Positions 15,797-24,260 of a DNA stretch of 39,784 bases are shown one piece after another. A program made the position numbers and the translations under genes. The notes beneath the pieces were generated by a model that did no database searches, was not told where the DNA came from, and worked only from the letters and a program-made list of their open reading frames with translations. Numbering within the stretch: the first letter of the stretch is position 1; every line of letters starts with the position of its first letter. This stretch comes from Desulfurivibrio sp044068515 (GTDB lineage: Bacteria > Desulfobacterota > Desulfobulbia > Desulfobulbales > Desulfurivibrionaceae): assembly GCF_044068515.1 (NCBI RefSeq), contig NZ_JBIPKI010000018.1, positions 1 to 39,784 on the forward strand, given 5' to 3'.

Positions 15797-16770
15797 ATAA
15801 TTCACCCCTTCATATTCTGGTGCTGGCGGCGGGGAAGGGCACCCGGATGCGCTCGGCCAAGGCCAAGGTGCTCCATGAAATTTTCTTCGCCCCGATGATC
15901 GTCCATGTCTTGGCTGCGGTGGCGGCCCTCAAGCCGGCTTCCACCAAGGTGGTGGTGGGTCATCAACGTGAGGAGGTGATGGGGGTCCTCGCCGGTCGGG
16001 GGCTGGAATTCGTGCTGCAGGAGCAGCAGAACGGCACCGCCCACGCGGTTTTAGCCGCTGCTCCCAGCCTGCGGGAGGGTGAGGGGACGCTGCTGATCCT
16101 CTGCGGCGATACCCCCCTGGTTCGCCCGCAAACCCTGGCGGCCCTGCTGGCCGCCCATCGGGAGCGGGGGGACAAATTGACCGTCATGACCACCCGGGTG
16201 GCCGAACCCTTCGGATATGGCCGGATCATCACCGATCGGGCCGGCAGGCTGGCAAGAATCGTGGAGGAAAAGGACGCTTCGGATGAGGAGCGCTTGATCA
16301 ATGAGGTCAATGCCGGCATCTATTGCGTCGAGATCGATTTTCTCTTCCCCGCCCTGGCAAAAGTCGGCCGGGATAATCGGCAGAGGGAGATGTATCTTAC
16401 CGATATTGTTGAAATCGCCTGGGCCTCCGGCCAGCCGGTCCACCGCTACTGCTGCCCCGATTCCGACGAACTGCTCGGGGTCAATTCCCGGGTTGAACTG
16501 GCCCGGGCTCACGCCATCCTGCAAATGCGCCGCAACACCGAGCTGATGCTCAGCGGAGTCACCATCATGCAGCCGGAAACGACCCTGGTGGCCCAGGAAG
16601 CGGTTATCGGCCCCGATACGGTCATTCACCCCCACGTTCAGATCAGCGGCCGGAGCAAAATCGCCCCCGGCTGTCGGATCAACTCCTTCGTCAAACTCCA
16701 TGACTGCGTTCTGGCCGAGGGGGAAGAAGTTGCCTCCTTCAGTGACTTAAAAAACCAAACCCTGCCGTGA
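15793..16770 (+). CDS. GlmU-like nucleotidyltransferase with truncated left-handed beta-helix
   Basis: A 325-residue protein matching the N-terminal uridyltransferase half of GlmU: VLAAGKGTRMRSAKAKVLHE (residues 10-29), QNGTAHAV, LCGDTPLV, and the conserved EPFGYGRI, EEKDAS and NEVNAGIY motifs. Full GlmU has about 450 residues, with a complete hexapeptide beta-helix that acetylates glucosamine-1-phosphate. Here only about four coils (GVTIMQPETTLVAQEAVIGP and the next repeats) remain, and the acetyltransferase active-site part is absent. It could make UDP-GlcNAc from GlcNAc-1-phosphate with a separate acetyltransferase, or use another sugar phosphate. No continuation is visible in the 300 bases after the stop, so this is not a simple frameshift. 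It is coupled to the preceding gene (ATGA). Confidence 0.85.
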   Translation: MNNSPLHILVLAAGKGTRMRSAKAKVLHEIFFAPMIVHVLAAVAALKPASTKVVVGHQREEVMGVLAGRGLEFVLQEQQNGTAHAVLAAAPSLREGEGTLLILCGDTPLVRPQTLAALLAAHRERGDKLTVMTTRVAEPFGYGRIITDRAGRLARIVEEKDASDEERLINEVNAGIYCVEIDFLFPALAKVGRDNRQREMYLTDIVEIAWASGQPVHRYCCPDSDELLGVNSRVELARAHAILQMRRNTELMLSGVTIMQPETTLVAQEAVIGPDTVIHPHVQISGRSKIAPGCRINSFVKLHDCVLAEGEEVASFSDLKNQTLP

Positions 16771-17074
16771 TGAATCAGGATAAAGTTTTTTGCTCCTGTA
16801 AATCCCTGCCAATTTAGGCGTATCAGCCAGGTCTGATTTCGAGAGACTCGAGTCGGGGCCTGCTGCATCAAGGTTGATAACCTGTAATGATCCTCCGCCG
16901 ACCCATAGCCGATGCTTGCCCCTGGTACCATGAGGTTTTTCCCCTATAGCATTGATCTGACGAACTAATTGATCTATTGCATCCAGAGAGGTGTCGTGCT
17001 AGCATAAATATACTTTGGTTACCGGCAGCATCGTGCTGAAACCAGAACGGATTATCATGTAATGGGGGGAATTC
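16771..17074. other. 304-base intergenic region before the cyclopropane fatty acid synthase gene
   Basis: No credible coding frame. The base composition is visibly lower in GC than the flanking genes. It contains a plausible promoter near its right end (16977-17005) for the downstream gene. I see no terminator with a clear stem for the upstream operon. Confidence 0.4.
16977..17005 (+). promoter_or_regulatory. Possible promoter of the CFA synthase gene
   Basis: TTGCAT (16977-16982) and TAGCAT (17000-17005) are separated by 17 bases, in an AT-rich stretch about 70 bases upstream of the ATG at 17075. Both hexamers match consensus at four or more positions. An overlapping alternative -10 is the TAAATA a few bases downstream. 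Confidence 0.4.
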
Positions 17075-18235
17075 ATGATATCCAGAACTGTACGCAACTT
17101 GTTGGAGCAAAGCGGAATCGTTGTCGGGGGAGCCAACCCCTGGGACCTCCAAGTGCATGACTCAAGGTGGTACCGCCGGGTCTGGCGGGACAAAAACCTG
17201 GGCCTGGGGGAGTCCTACATGGATGGCTGGTGGGATTGCCGACAGATCGACGGCATGATCCACCGCCTGCTGATCAACGGCCTGCACCGAAAGGTCAAGG
17301 GTGGGGCCGCTCGCCTGGCGCATGAATTGCCCGCCGTCCTCTTCAACCTGCAATCGGCGGTACGGGCCCGGATAATCGCCGAACAACATTACGACCTCGG
17401 CAATGACCTCTTCCTGCCCTTGCTCGATCCCAACCTGCAGTACAGCTGTGCTTATTTCGTCAACGGCGACGATGACCTGACGCAAGCCCAAATTAACAAG
17501 CTGGACTTGATTGCCGCCAAGCTCGACATCCAGCCCGGTGATCGGGTTTTGGACATTGGCTGTGGTTGGGGAGGGCTGGCCCGCTATTTTGCCCAACATT
17601 ACCGCTGCCGGGTGACCGCGGTAAATATTTCCCGGGAGCAGCTTAAACATGCCCGCGAAATATGTCGCGGTTTGCCGGTGGATTTTCAGGATTGTGATTA
17701 TCGCGCCATCGAGGGTTGCTTTGATAAAATCGTATCGGTGGGCATGTTCGAGCATGTTGGCCGCAAAAACTATCGTATTTTCATGGAAGTGGCCTCCCGC
17801 TGCCTGCGTCCGGCAGGCATCTTCCTGCTGCATACCATCGGCAGCAACATTTCTCGCCGCGGCTGTGATCCCTGGATCAACAAATATATTTTTCCCAACA
17901 GCATGTTGCCCAGCATTGCCCAGATTGGCCGGGCGGCCGAGGGTCTCTTTGTCATCGAGGATATCCACAACCTTGGCCCCCACTACGATCGCACCCTGAT
18001 GGCCTGGAATCAAAATTTCCAGCGGACCTGGCCCGAGCTGCTCAACCGCTACGACGAACGCTTCAAGCGCATGTGGGAATACTACCTGCTCTCCTGCGCC
18101 GGCGCCTTCCGGGCCAGGAACATTCAATTGTGGCAAGTTCTCATGACTAAACACGGGACCGGAACCGAGCAACCCTGCTGTCGGATACCGGTGGGCGAAA
18201 GGGAAATGAAGCCTGGAAAATTTCTTGACCGGTGA
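17075..18235 (+). CDS. cfa: Cyclopropane-fatty-acyl-phospholipid synthase
   Basis: Transfers a methylene group from S-adenosylmethionine to cis double bonds of membrane phospholipid acyl chains, a common stress and stationary-phase modification. The 386-residue protein has the N-terminal CFA domain (DSRWYRRVWRDKNLGLGESY, then MDGWWDC), the AEQHYDLGNDLF segment, SAM motif I VLDIGCGWGGLARYFA (about residues 160-175), and the SVGMFEHVGRKNY and HTIGSN motifs with the C-terminal FRARNIQLWQ ending. Length matches E. coli Cfa (382 aa). It is preceded by a likely promoter at 16977-17005 and appears to be monocistronic. Upstream genes for lipid or sugar modification are on the same strand but 300 bases away. 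Confidence 0.95.
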   Translation: MISRTVRNLLEQSGIVVGGANPWDLQVHDSRWYRRVWRDKNLGLGESYMDGWWDCRQIDGMIHRLLINGLHRKVKGGAARLAHELPAVLFNLQSAVRARIIAEQHYDLGNDLFLPLLDPNLQYSCAYFVNGDDDLTQAQINKLDLIAAKLDIQPGDRVLDIGCGWGGLARYFAQHYRCRVTAVNISREQLKHAREICRGLPVDFQDCDYRAIEGCFDKIVSVGMFEHVGRKNYRIFMEVASRCLRPAGIFLLHTIGSNISRRGCDPWINKYIFPNSMLPSIAQIGRAAEGLFVIEDIHNLGPHYDRTLMAWNQNFQRTWPELLNRYDERFKRMWEYYLLSCAGAFRARNIQLWQVLMTKHGTGTEQPCCRIPVGEREMKPGKFLDR

Positions 18236-18358
18236 GATTGCTCACGGTAGAGTGAAGCTCTATTCCATTTTATGAATATTGTTTGACAAGTCTTTGATTT
18301 TTCAGTTTTGTCTGCCAATCAATACGGGATTGTCTTTTGCTCTGGGAGAGTAGACGCG

Positions 18359-18646
18359 ATGAGTCACGAGGAAAACCTTAACCGCCTGGAAAATATTGTT
18401 AACAATCTGCTGAGCAAACTCGATGCGGTTGCCGCCGATAAGCAAAGTTTGGCGGAGCAACTGCGCCAGGCCAGCGGTGAAAAGGCCGAACTGCAGGAGG
18501 AGTTGACCAGGTTGCGGGAAGAAAAGGAACAGGTTCGGCACCGGGTCAGCGGACTCATTGATTCCATCGAGCAGTGGGAACGCAATTTCACCGGTCGGGC
18601 CGATGAGGACGAAGCCGAGCCGACCTCCTCTGCTCCGCCGGCATGA
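18359..18646 (+). CDS. ZapB-like coiled-coil protein upstream of zapA
   Basis: A 95-residue cytoplasmic protein that is almost entirely coiled coil: residues 5-75 show continuous heptads (LNRLENIVNNLLSKLDAVAA, LAEQLRQASGEKAELQEELT), ending in an acidic, Pro/Ser-rich tail. Short coiled-coil genes directly before zapA often encode ZapB-type or similar division-associated proteins, which is why I favour this role. It could equally be a generic DUF904-like protein. The ATG at 18359 follows GGGAGAG; the upstream frame (from 18308) lacks a ribosome binding site. A TTGACA lies at 18283-18288, but no good -10 follows. Confidence 0.7.
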   Translation: MSHEENLNRLENIVNNLLSKLDAVAADKQSLAEQLRQASGEKAELQEELTRLREEKEQVRHRVSGLIDSIEQWERNFTGRADEDEAEPTSSAPPA

Positions 18647-18742
18647 AGCGGTGCTGCCATTGCGTCGGGCAGTCCTGGTTGCTGAACGTTTGCTATTGCT
18701 AACCACGGTGGTTTTTGGTAACACTTAGCCGAGGGATAGGCC

Positions 18743-19039
18743 TTGGAACGCTTGGTTAAATTCGAGGTACTGGGCCAGGAATATCCGCTCTATACTGACG
18801 CCCCCGAAGAGGATGTCCACGAGATTCTCCACCTGGTCAAAACCCAGTTGGAGGAGGTCAGCCAGGGAGGTTCCCGGGTGTTGCCGGCCAATAAAGCCGC
18901 GATTCTCACCAGTTTGAACATGGCGGGCCAATATGTTCGCCTGAAGCGTGAATTCAGAGAGTACCGGCAGCGGGTCGAGATCTCGCTTGGTCGATTGACC
19001 ACCCAGATCGAGAAAACCGCGAAACCGCCGGGTATTTGA
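18743..19039 (+). CDS. zapA: Cell division protein ZapA
   Basis: ZapA cross-links and stabilises FtsZ filaments at the division site. The 98-residue protein has the ZapA N-terminal domain (VKFEVLGQEYPLYTDAPEED, VHEILHLVKTQLEEV) with the central NKAAILTSLNMAGQYVRLK segment and a C-terminal coiled coil. The start codon is TTG at 18743, with GAGGGATAGG immediately upstream. It sits between a coiled-coil protein and the 6S RNA, the classical zapA-ssrS arrangement, followed by RNase Y. Confidence 0.9.
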   Translation: MERLVKFEVLGQEYPLYTDAPEEDVHEILHLVKTQLEEVSQGGSRVLPANKAAILTSLNMAGQYVRLKREFREYRQRVEISLGRLTTQIEKTAKPPGI

Positions 19040-19051
19040 GCAACGAAGGCT

Positions 19052-19057
19052 TATAAC
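19052..19057 (+). promoter_or_regulatory. -10 element of the 6S RNA gene
   Basis: TATAAC at 19052-19057 lies 6-7 bases before the predicted 5' end of the 6S RNA. No convincing -35 hexamer is at the expected distance, so the promoter may be weak or the RNA may be processed from a zapA cotranscript. Confidence 0.4.
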
Positions 19058-19061
19058 TTTT

Positions 19062-19250
19062 TCCCCTGCCTTGTTCGTTTTCGGGCGGAAAAATTTCGAG
19101 CCAACATTGACATTGAGGGTGACCTCAAGCTGTTTCTTGCAAGGAAGTCGGTCCGCCGAATTCCTTAAAAGAGGAACGCAGGTAGCGCCCACCTAACTCT
19201 GTTAGGTTCGATGTCACCGACTCGAGACGGCAAAGGCGGGGGATTTTTTT
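19062..19250 (+). ncRNA. ssrS: 6S RNA
   Basis: 6S RNA binds sigma70-RNA polymerase by mimicking an open promoter. I recognise it by sequence and folding. The core CGGTCCGCCGAATTCCTTAAAA parallels the E. coli CGGTCCGtCCGAgaagCCTTAAAA region, and the 3' arm GCGCCCACCT-AACTCTGTT-AGG corresponds to the CACCTTGAACC hairpin. The folding is a long interrupted rod: 19063-19072 pairs with 19233-19242; 19094-19100 (TTTCGAG) with 19221-19227 (CTCGAGA); and 19118-19123 (GGTGAC) with 19213-19218 (GTCACC). A large internal loop carries the hairpins CAAG/CTTG and CCTAAC/GTTAGG (19192-19197, 19201-19206). ATTTTTTT follows the closing stem, giving an intrinsic terminator. Length of about 180 nt and position after zapA both match the family. 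Confidence 0.88.
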
Positions 19251-19824
19251 GTGGCAAACGCCCTTTTGGTGGGCTTTATATATGTTTATTCTTGTTTTTT
19301 GTTGAGAGGAAGAAGTGTTTTTCTGCGGGGCGGCTGACCGGCTGGTCGGGCGTCGCGCCCGGTAATATTCGAGGCATGGTTTGCCGGCAGGTTGGCGGAG
19401 TGGCGCGCGGTCGGATCTTTGGCCCACGGCTCCACCAGCTAGGATTCCCCAAAAAAGATCCTGCTGGCAGGCTGGAAGCAGTTGTTCCCCGGAACGTTTT
19501 TCGTCTGATCTTTCCCCCGATTTCCGGCGGCCTGGGCCGGACGCCCGGGTCTGCCGGCGGCACAAGGGTTAGAAAAGTATGCAACGGAGGGCAGGGACGG
19601 CAACTTAAGAGAGACCGGTGTCTTAGACCGCTGATTTTCCGTTCGGTTTACCATCGGTTGGCGTTGCTCGCCATCCCTGTGCTGCCACAGCATAACCGCC
19701 GGGCCCTCGATTGCGAGCCACTTTCGGGACACCTGATCGCCCCCGGATTGCCCGCTCCTTATCGTTTTTCTTCCTTTTTCCTCTCTTGTTCGGCCTGTTT
19801 AATCTTAGTCAAGGGGGGATTCCC
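19251..19824. other. 574-base region without a recognisable gene between 6S RNA and rny
   Basis: In other bacteria 6S RNA is followed by fau (5-formyltetrahydrofolate cyclo-ligase). I looked for its nucleotide-binding and glycine-rich motifs and found none in any frame. Open frames here lack ribosome binding sites and have composition unlike the neighbouring genes. There is a hairpin CGGGCG-TCG-CGCCCG near 19349-19363. The stretch presumably holds the rny promoter. Confidence 0.4.
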
Positions 19825-21393
19825 GTGTCCGAAATCTTATTTGTGGCCGTGATGGCTGCATTGGTAGCGCTGGCCGTCGGCCTGGCCGTCGGGTTTTACC
19901 TGCGTAAATTGATCATTGACAGCCGCCGGGAGGAGGCCGAGGCCCAAGGTCGGAAGCTGGTTGAGAATGCTCTGGCCGAGGCCGAGCGGATCAAGAAAGA
20001 CGCCATTCTGCAGAGCCGCGATGAGGCCCTGAAGGTAAAGCAGGAGGCGGAAAACGATGTCCGTGAACGCAAGAAGGAGGTGGCCGAAGAGGAAAAACGC
20101 CTGATCAATAAGCTCGATCAGATGGAGCGCAAGATCGATCTGCTCGACAAAAGGGAGATGGAACTGCTTAAAAAGGAGCAGGCCCTGGTTCGGGAGGAAG
20201 AGAAGCTTAAGAATCGCAACCTGGACATCGATCGCCTGATCGAAGAGCAGCGCAGCCAACTGGAGAAAATAGCCGGAATCTCACGGGATGAGGCCAAGCA
20301 GCTGTTGATCGAAAGCATCGAAAGCGAGGCCCGGATGGAAGCGGCCAAGGCGGTGGTCCGGATTGAAAATGAAATGAAGATGAAGGCCGACCGCAAGGCC
20401 AAAAATATTCTGGCCCTGGCAATTTCCCGTTACGCCGGGGATTACGTGGCCGAAAAAACGGTGTCGGTGGTGCCGTTGCCCGGCGATGAGATGAAGGGGC
20501 GCATCATCGGCCGGGAAGGACGCAATATCCGGGCCATCGAGGCAGCCACGGGAATCGACGTGATCATCGACGATACCCCGGAGGCGGTCATCCTGTCCGG
20601 CTTCAATCCGGTTCGCCGCGAGGTGGCCCGCCTGGCCCTGGAACGCCTGATCGCCGACGGCCGGATTCATCCGGCCCGGATCGAGGAGGTGGTCAACAAG
20701 GTGGCCGAGGAGCTGGAGATCGGCATGCGGGAGGCCGGCGAGCAGGCCACCTTCGATGTCGGAGCCCACGGGGTCAATCCCGAGTTGATCAAGCTGCTGG
20801 GCCGGCTCAAGTACCGGACCAGCTACAGTCAGAACTGTCTCCAGCATTCCCTGGAAGTGGCCTTTCTCTGTGGGATCATGGCGGCCGAACTGGGGCTCAA
20901 CGTCAAGCAGGCCAAACGGGCCGGTTTGCTCCATGATATCGGCAAGGCGGTGGACCACGAGGTCGAAGGATCCCATGCCAGCATCGGGGCCGATCTGGCC
21001 AAGAAATACGGGGAAACCGCCGAGGTGGTCCATGCCATTGGAGCCCACCATGAAGATATTCCCCCGGATACCATTCTCGACATCCTGGTCCAGTCGGCCG
21101 ACGCCCTTTCCGGGGCCCGACCCGGCGCCCGCAAGGAAATGCTGGAATCCTATGTTAAACGGCTGGAGGACCTGGAAAAAATTGCCAACGGGTTTAAGGG
21201 GGTGGACAAATCATACGCCATCCAGGCCGGGCGGGAAATCCGGGTCATCGTCGACAGCGCCAAGCTCAGCGATGCCGAGGCCGCGGTGGTGACCAAGGAT
21301 ATAGTTAAAAAAATCGAAGAAGAGCTGACATATCCCGGCCAGATCCGGGTTACGGTGATCCGGGAAAGCCGAACGGTGGAATATGCCCGGTAA
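19825..21393 (+). CDS. rny: Ribonuclease Y
   Basis: Membrane-anchored endoribonuclease that starts mRNA decay. The chosen start is GTG at 19825, after AAGGGGGG, because it places the hydrophobic anchor (ILFVAVMAALVALAVGLAVG) at the N-terminus as in other RNase Y proteins. The open frame upstream would add 38 residues without family similarity. The 522-residue protein has the anchor, a long coiled coil (about residues 30-190), a KH domain (GRIIGREGRNIRAIEAATG), and an HD domain with LLHDIGKAVDHE around residues 368-379 and a second catalytic segment AHHEDIPP. Length is the family norm. tyrS follows after 117 bases. Confidence 0.96.
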   Translation: MSEILFVAVMAALVALAVGLAVGFYLRKLIIDSRREEAEAQGRKLVENALAEAERIKKDAILQSRDEALKVKQEAENDVRERKKEVAEEEKRLINKLDQMERKIDLLDKREMELLKKEQALVREEEKLKNRNLDIDRLIEEQRSQLEKIAGISRDEAKQLLIESIESEARMEAAKAVVRIENEMKMKADRKAKNILALAISRYAGDYVAEKTVSVVPLPGDEMKGRIIGREGRNIRAIEAATGIDVIIDDTPEAVILSGFNPVRREVARLALERLIADGRIHPARIEEVVNKVAEELEIGMREAGEQATFDVGAHGVNPELIKLLGRLKYRTSYSQNCLQHSLEVAFLCGIMAAELGLNVKQAKRAGLLHDIGKAVDHEVEGSHASIGADLAKKYGETAEVVHAIGAHHEDIPPDTILDILVQSADALSGARPGARKEMLESYVKRLEDLEKIANGFKGVDKSYAIQAGREIRVIVDSAKLSDAEAAVVTKDIVKKIEEELTYPGQIRVTVIRESRTVEYAR

Positions 21394-21510
21394 CGGGGGC
21401 GGTTTTTTGCCTCCCGGGGCCCTGGCAAAAACCCGGGCAACCTTGGGGGCCGGGGCGGCGGGAATATTGTCTGTGAAAAGCAAACTGAACAAGTAAACAG
21501 CGGCGAATCG

Positions 21511-22722
21511 ATGAATATTGACCAACAGGTGGCATATCTGACCCGGGGAGCGGTGCAGGTTGTTTCCCCCGAGGATCTGAAAAAAAAGTTGATCAAGGCT
21601 CAGGAAAGCGGCATCCCCCTCAAGGTCAAGGCCGGGTTTGATCCCACCGCGCCGGACCTGCACCTGGGCCATACCGTACTTATCCAGAAGCTGAAGCATT
21701 TCCAGGACCTGGGCCACGAAATCTGCTTCCTGATCGGGGACTTCACCGGGATGATCGGCGATCCCACCGGCAAGTCTGAAACCCGCAAACCCCTTTCCGC
21801 CGATGATGTGGCCCGCAACGCCGAGACCTACAAGGAGCAGGTTTTCAAGATTCTGGACCCGGCCAAGACCCGGGTGGTTTTCAATTCGGCCTGGCTCAAC
21901 GATCTTTCTTCGCGGGATTTTATCAAGCTTTCAGCCCAGCTCACGGTGGCCCGGATGCTGGAACGAGAGGACTTCAAGCAGCGGTTCGCCGGCGAGAAGC
22001 CCATCGGCATCCATGAGTTTCTATACCCCCTGATCCAGGGATATGATTCGGTGGCCCTGGCGGCGGATGTCGAACTGGGGGGAACCGACCAGCTTTTCAA
22101 CCTGCTGATGGGCCGTGATCTTCAGCGGGTCTGGGGCCAGGAGCCCCAGGTGGTGATTACCATGCCGCTGCTGGAAGGGCTGGACGGAGTCAACAAAATG
22201 AGTAAATCGTTGGGCAACTACATCGGGATATGTGAAAACGCCGAGGATATCTACGGCAAAACCATGTCGATGTCCGATGATTTGATGTTTCGTTATTACG
22301 AGTTGCTCAGCGACTTGCCGGCGGCGGAAATCAGGGCGCTCAAGGAGGAGATGGCCGCCGGCCGGGTTCATCCCAAGGCCGTAAAGCAGCAACTGGCCCG
22401 GGAGTTGACCGCCCGCTTCCATGATCAGGCCGCCGCCGCCCGGGCCGCGGAAAATTTCGACAAGGTCTTCAAACAGCATGAAATTCCGACCGATATTCCG
22501 GAAGTTACCCTGGCCGCCGGCGGCGACCCCCTCTGGCTGCCCCGCCTGCTCTGCGAGGCCGGCTTGGTCAAAGGCACCGGAGAGGCCCGGCGCCTGATGG
22601 GCCAGCAGGCGGTCAGCGTCAACGGGGAAAAAATTACCGATATCGAAGCTATGATCCCGCCCAGCGGGGAAATATTGCTCAAAGTCGGCAAGCGCCGTTT
22701 CTGCCGGATATTGTTCCGGTAA
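21511..22722 (+). CDS. tyrS: Tyrosyl-tRNA synthetase
   Basis: Class I aminoacyl-tRNA synthetase charging tRNA-Tyr. The 403-residue protein contains the HIGH-type motif HLGH (about residue 51) in DPTAPDLHLGHTVLI, the tyrosine-pocket GGTDQLFNLLMGR segment, and KMSKS at about residues 229-233. The last 70 residues form an S4 RNA-binding domain (EARRLMGQQAVSVNG). It is the TyrZ-like branch common in many bacteria. The ribosome binding site is weak. It follows rny by 117 bases and probably shares its transcript. Confidence 0.96.
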   Translation: MNIDQQVAYLTRGAVQVVSPEDLKKKLIKAQESGIPLKVKAGFDPTAPDLHLGHTVLIQKLKHFQDLGHEICFLIGDFTGMIGDPTGKSETRKPLSADDVARNAETYKEQVFKILDPAKTRVVFNSAWLNDLSSRDFIKLSAQLTVARMLEREDFKQRFAGEKPIGIHEFLYPLIQGYDSVALAADVELGGTDQLFNLLMGRDLQRVWGQEPQVVITMPLLEGLDGVNKMSKSLGNYIGICENAEDIYGKTMSMSDDLMFRYYELLSDLPAAEIRALKEEMAAGRVHPKAVKQQLARELTARFHDQAAAARAAENFDKVFKQHEIPTDIPEVTLAAGGDPLWLPRLLCEAGLVKGTGEARRLMGQQAVSVNGEKITDIEAMIPPSGEILLKVGKRRFCRILFR

Positions 22723-22830
22723 GCCACTTAGCGGGAACAAGGCCCGGGGTTCGAGAGTCACAGAAATAGGCAAGGTGCGGTTTTTATTATCTCCTCGAAC
22801 TTACCCCTTGAGCCTGGCCAGGAGGTTGCC

Positions 22831-24183
22831 ATGAAAATCCCCCCTCGTCGCCGCGGTCGGCAAAATCGCCTTAGTCGCCGTGATTTTCTTGCCCTGATGT
22901 CCGTTTCCGCCGCCTCGGCAACCCTGGGCGGCTGCGCCGTCAACCCGGTCACCGGCCGCCAGCAGTTGCTGCTTTTTTCCGAAGGGCAGGAGGTGGCCGT
23001 CGATCGCGAACACTCCCCCCATCAATTTTCTGCCGACTTTGGCGTTTCCCAGGACAGCGGCCTGAACTCCTACGTCAGCGCCCGCGGTCACGAACTGGCC
23101 GGCCATTCCCACCGCCCCGGCATGCCTTACTCCTTCCAGGTGGTTAACGCCAACTATATTAATGCTTACGCCTTTCCCGGCGGAACCGTCGGGGTCACCC
23201 GCGGCATTATGCTGGAAATGGAGGACGAGGCGCAGCTGGCGGCCTTGCTGGGGCATGAAATCGGCCATGTCAATGCCCGTCATACCGCCCAACAGATGAC
23301 CAGGGGCTTTCTCGCCCAGCTGGCGTTGGTCGGGGCAACGGTGGCGGCCGGTTCCAGCGAAGATCGCCAGGGTTTGGCCCCCCTGGTCCAGACCCTCGGC
23401 GGAATCAGCGCCGGGGCCCTGCTGGCCCATTACAGCCGGGAAAACGAGCGGGAAGCCGACCACCTGGGGATGGAGTATGCCGCTCGGGCCGGACAGAATC
23501 CCGCCGGGATGGTGGATCTGCACCGGATGCTGATGGAGCAGTCCCGGCGGGATCCCAACGCCCTGGAATTGATGTTTGCCACCCACCCCCTGACCAGCGA
23601 AAGGATGGCCACCGCCGAAAATATGATGGCCGGTTCGTATCAGGATTACCGGCAACAGCCGCGGAATCGGCAACGCTACCAGGATCAAACCGCGGCCCTG
23701 CGACGGCTCAAGCCCGCCATTGAAGAACAGCGGGCCGGAGAAAAAGAAATGGCCCGGGAAAAATTTGCCGGGGCGGAGCCCCATTTCAAAAAGGCCCTTG
23801 GCCTGGCCCCCGAAGACTATACCGGACTGATCCTGATGTCCCGCTGCCAGTTCGGGCTGGGCAGGAAGCAAGAGGCCGTCAGCTATGCCGATGCGGCCCG
23901 CCGAGTCTATCCCGGCGAACCCCAGGCTTTGCAGCTGGCCGGCATCACGCGCCTCAGCCTGGGTCAACATGAAGCCGCCTTGCGGCACTTCAACGAATAT
24001 GAGCAAAGGCTGCCGGGTAACCCCAATACTACTTTCCTCAAAGGGGTGGCCCTGGAAAACATGGGCCGGAACCAGGCGGCGGCCCGGGAGTACCTGCAGT
24101 ACCTCCAGCAGGTGCGTGAAGGCGGCCAGGCCGGTTACGCCCGCCAGCGTCTGACCGAGTGGGGGGTTCTGCAAGCCAGGTAA
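22831..24183 (+). CDS. Tat-exported M48 family metalloprotease lipoprotein with TPR repeats (BepA-like)
   Basis: A 450-residue periplasmic zinc protease resembling BepA/YfgC, which works in outer-membrane protein quality control. The N-terminus combines a twin-arginine motif (LSRRDFLALMS, residues 14-24) with a lipobox (LGGC, Cys35), so it looks like a Tat-exported lipoprotein. The M48 domain has the zinc motif HEIGH (142-146) and the third ligand in ENEREADHLG (Glu208). From about residue 300 there are TPR-like repeats (LKPAIEEQRAGEKEMAREKF, GRKQEAVSYADAARRVYPGE). ATG follows AGGAGG. E. coli BepA uses the Sec route, so Tat export is a variation worth noting. The gene is flanked by tyrS and sixA. 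Confidence 0.92.
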   Translation: MKIPPRRRGRQNRLSRRDFLALMSVSAASATLGGCAVNPVTGRQQLLLFSEGQEVAVDREHSPHQFSADFGVSQDSGLNSYVSARGHELAGHSHRPGMPYSFQVVNANYINAYAFPGGTVGVTRGIMLEMEDEAQLAALLGHEIGHVNARHTAQQMTRGFLAQLALVGATVAAGSSEDRQGLAPLVQTLGGISAGALLAHYSRENEREADHLGMEYAARAGQNPAGMVDLHRMLMEQSRRDPNALELMFATHPLTSERMATAENMMAGSYQDYRQQPRNRQRYQDQTAALRRLKPAIEEQRAGEKEMAREKFAGAEPHFKKALGLAPEDYTGLILMSRCQFGLGRKQEAVSYADAARRVYPGEPQALQLAGITRLSLGQHEAALRHFNEYEQRLPGNPNTTFLKGVALENMGRNQAAAREYLQYLQQVREGGQAGYARQRLTEWGVLQAR

Positions 24184-24260
24184 GGGCCTGGCACAAAAAT
24201 AGATCAGAAGGCGGCCTCATGGTCGGCCACCGGGGATAAACGTAAAAATGGAACTGCGGA

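Noticed and set aside
19211..19852. 213-codon open frame beginning inside the 6S RNA
   Set aside because: It spans the RNA, its terminator and the rny start without any domain or ribosome binding site.
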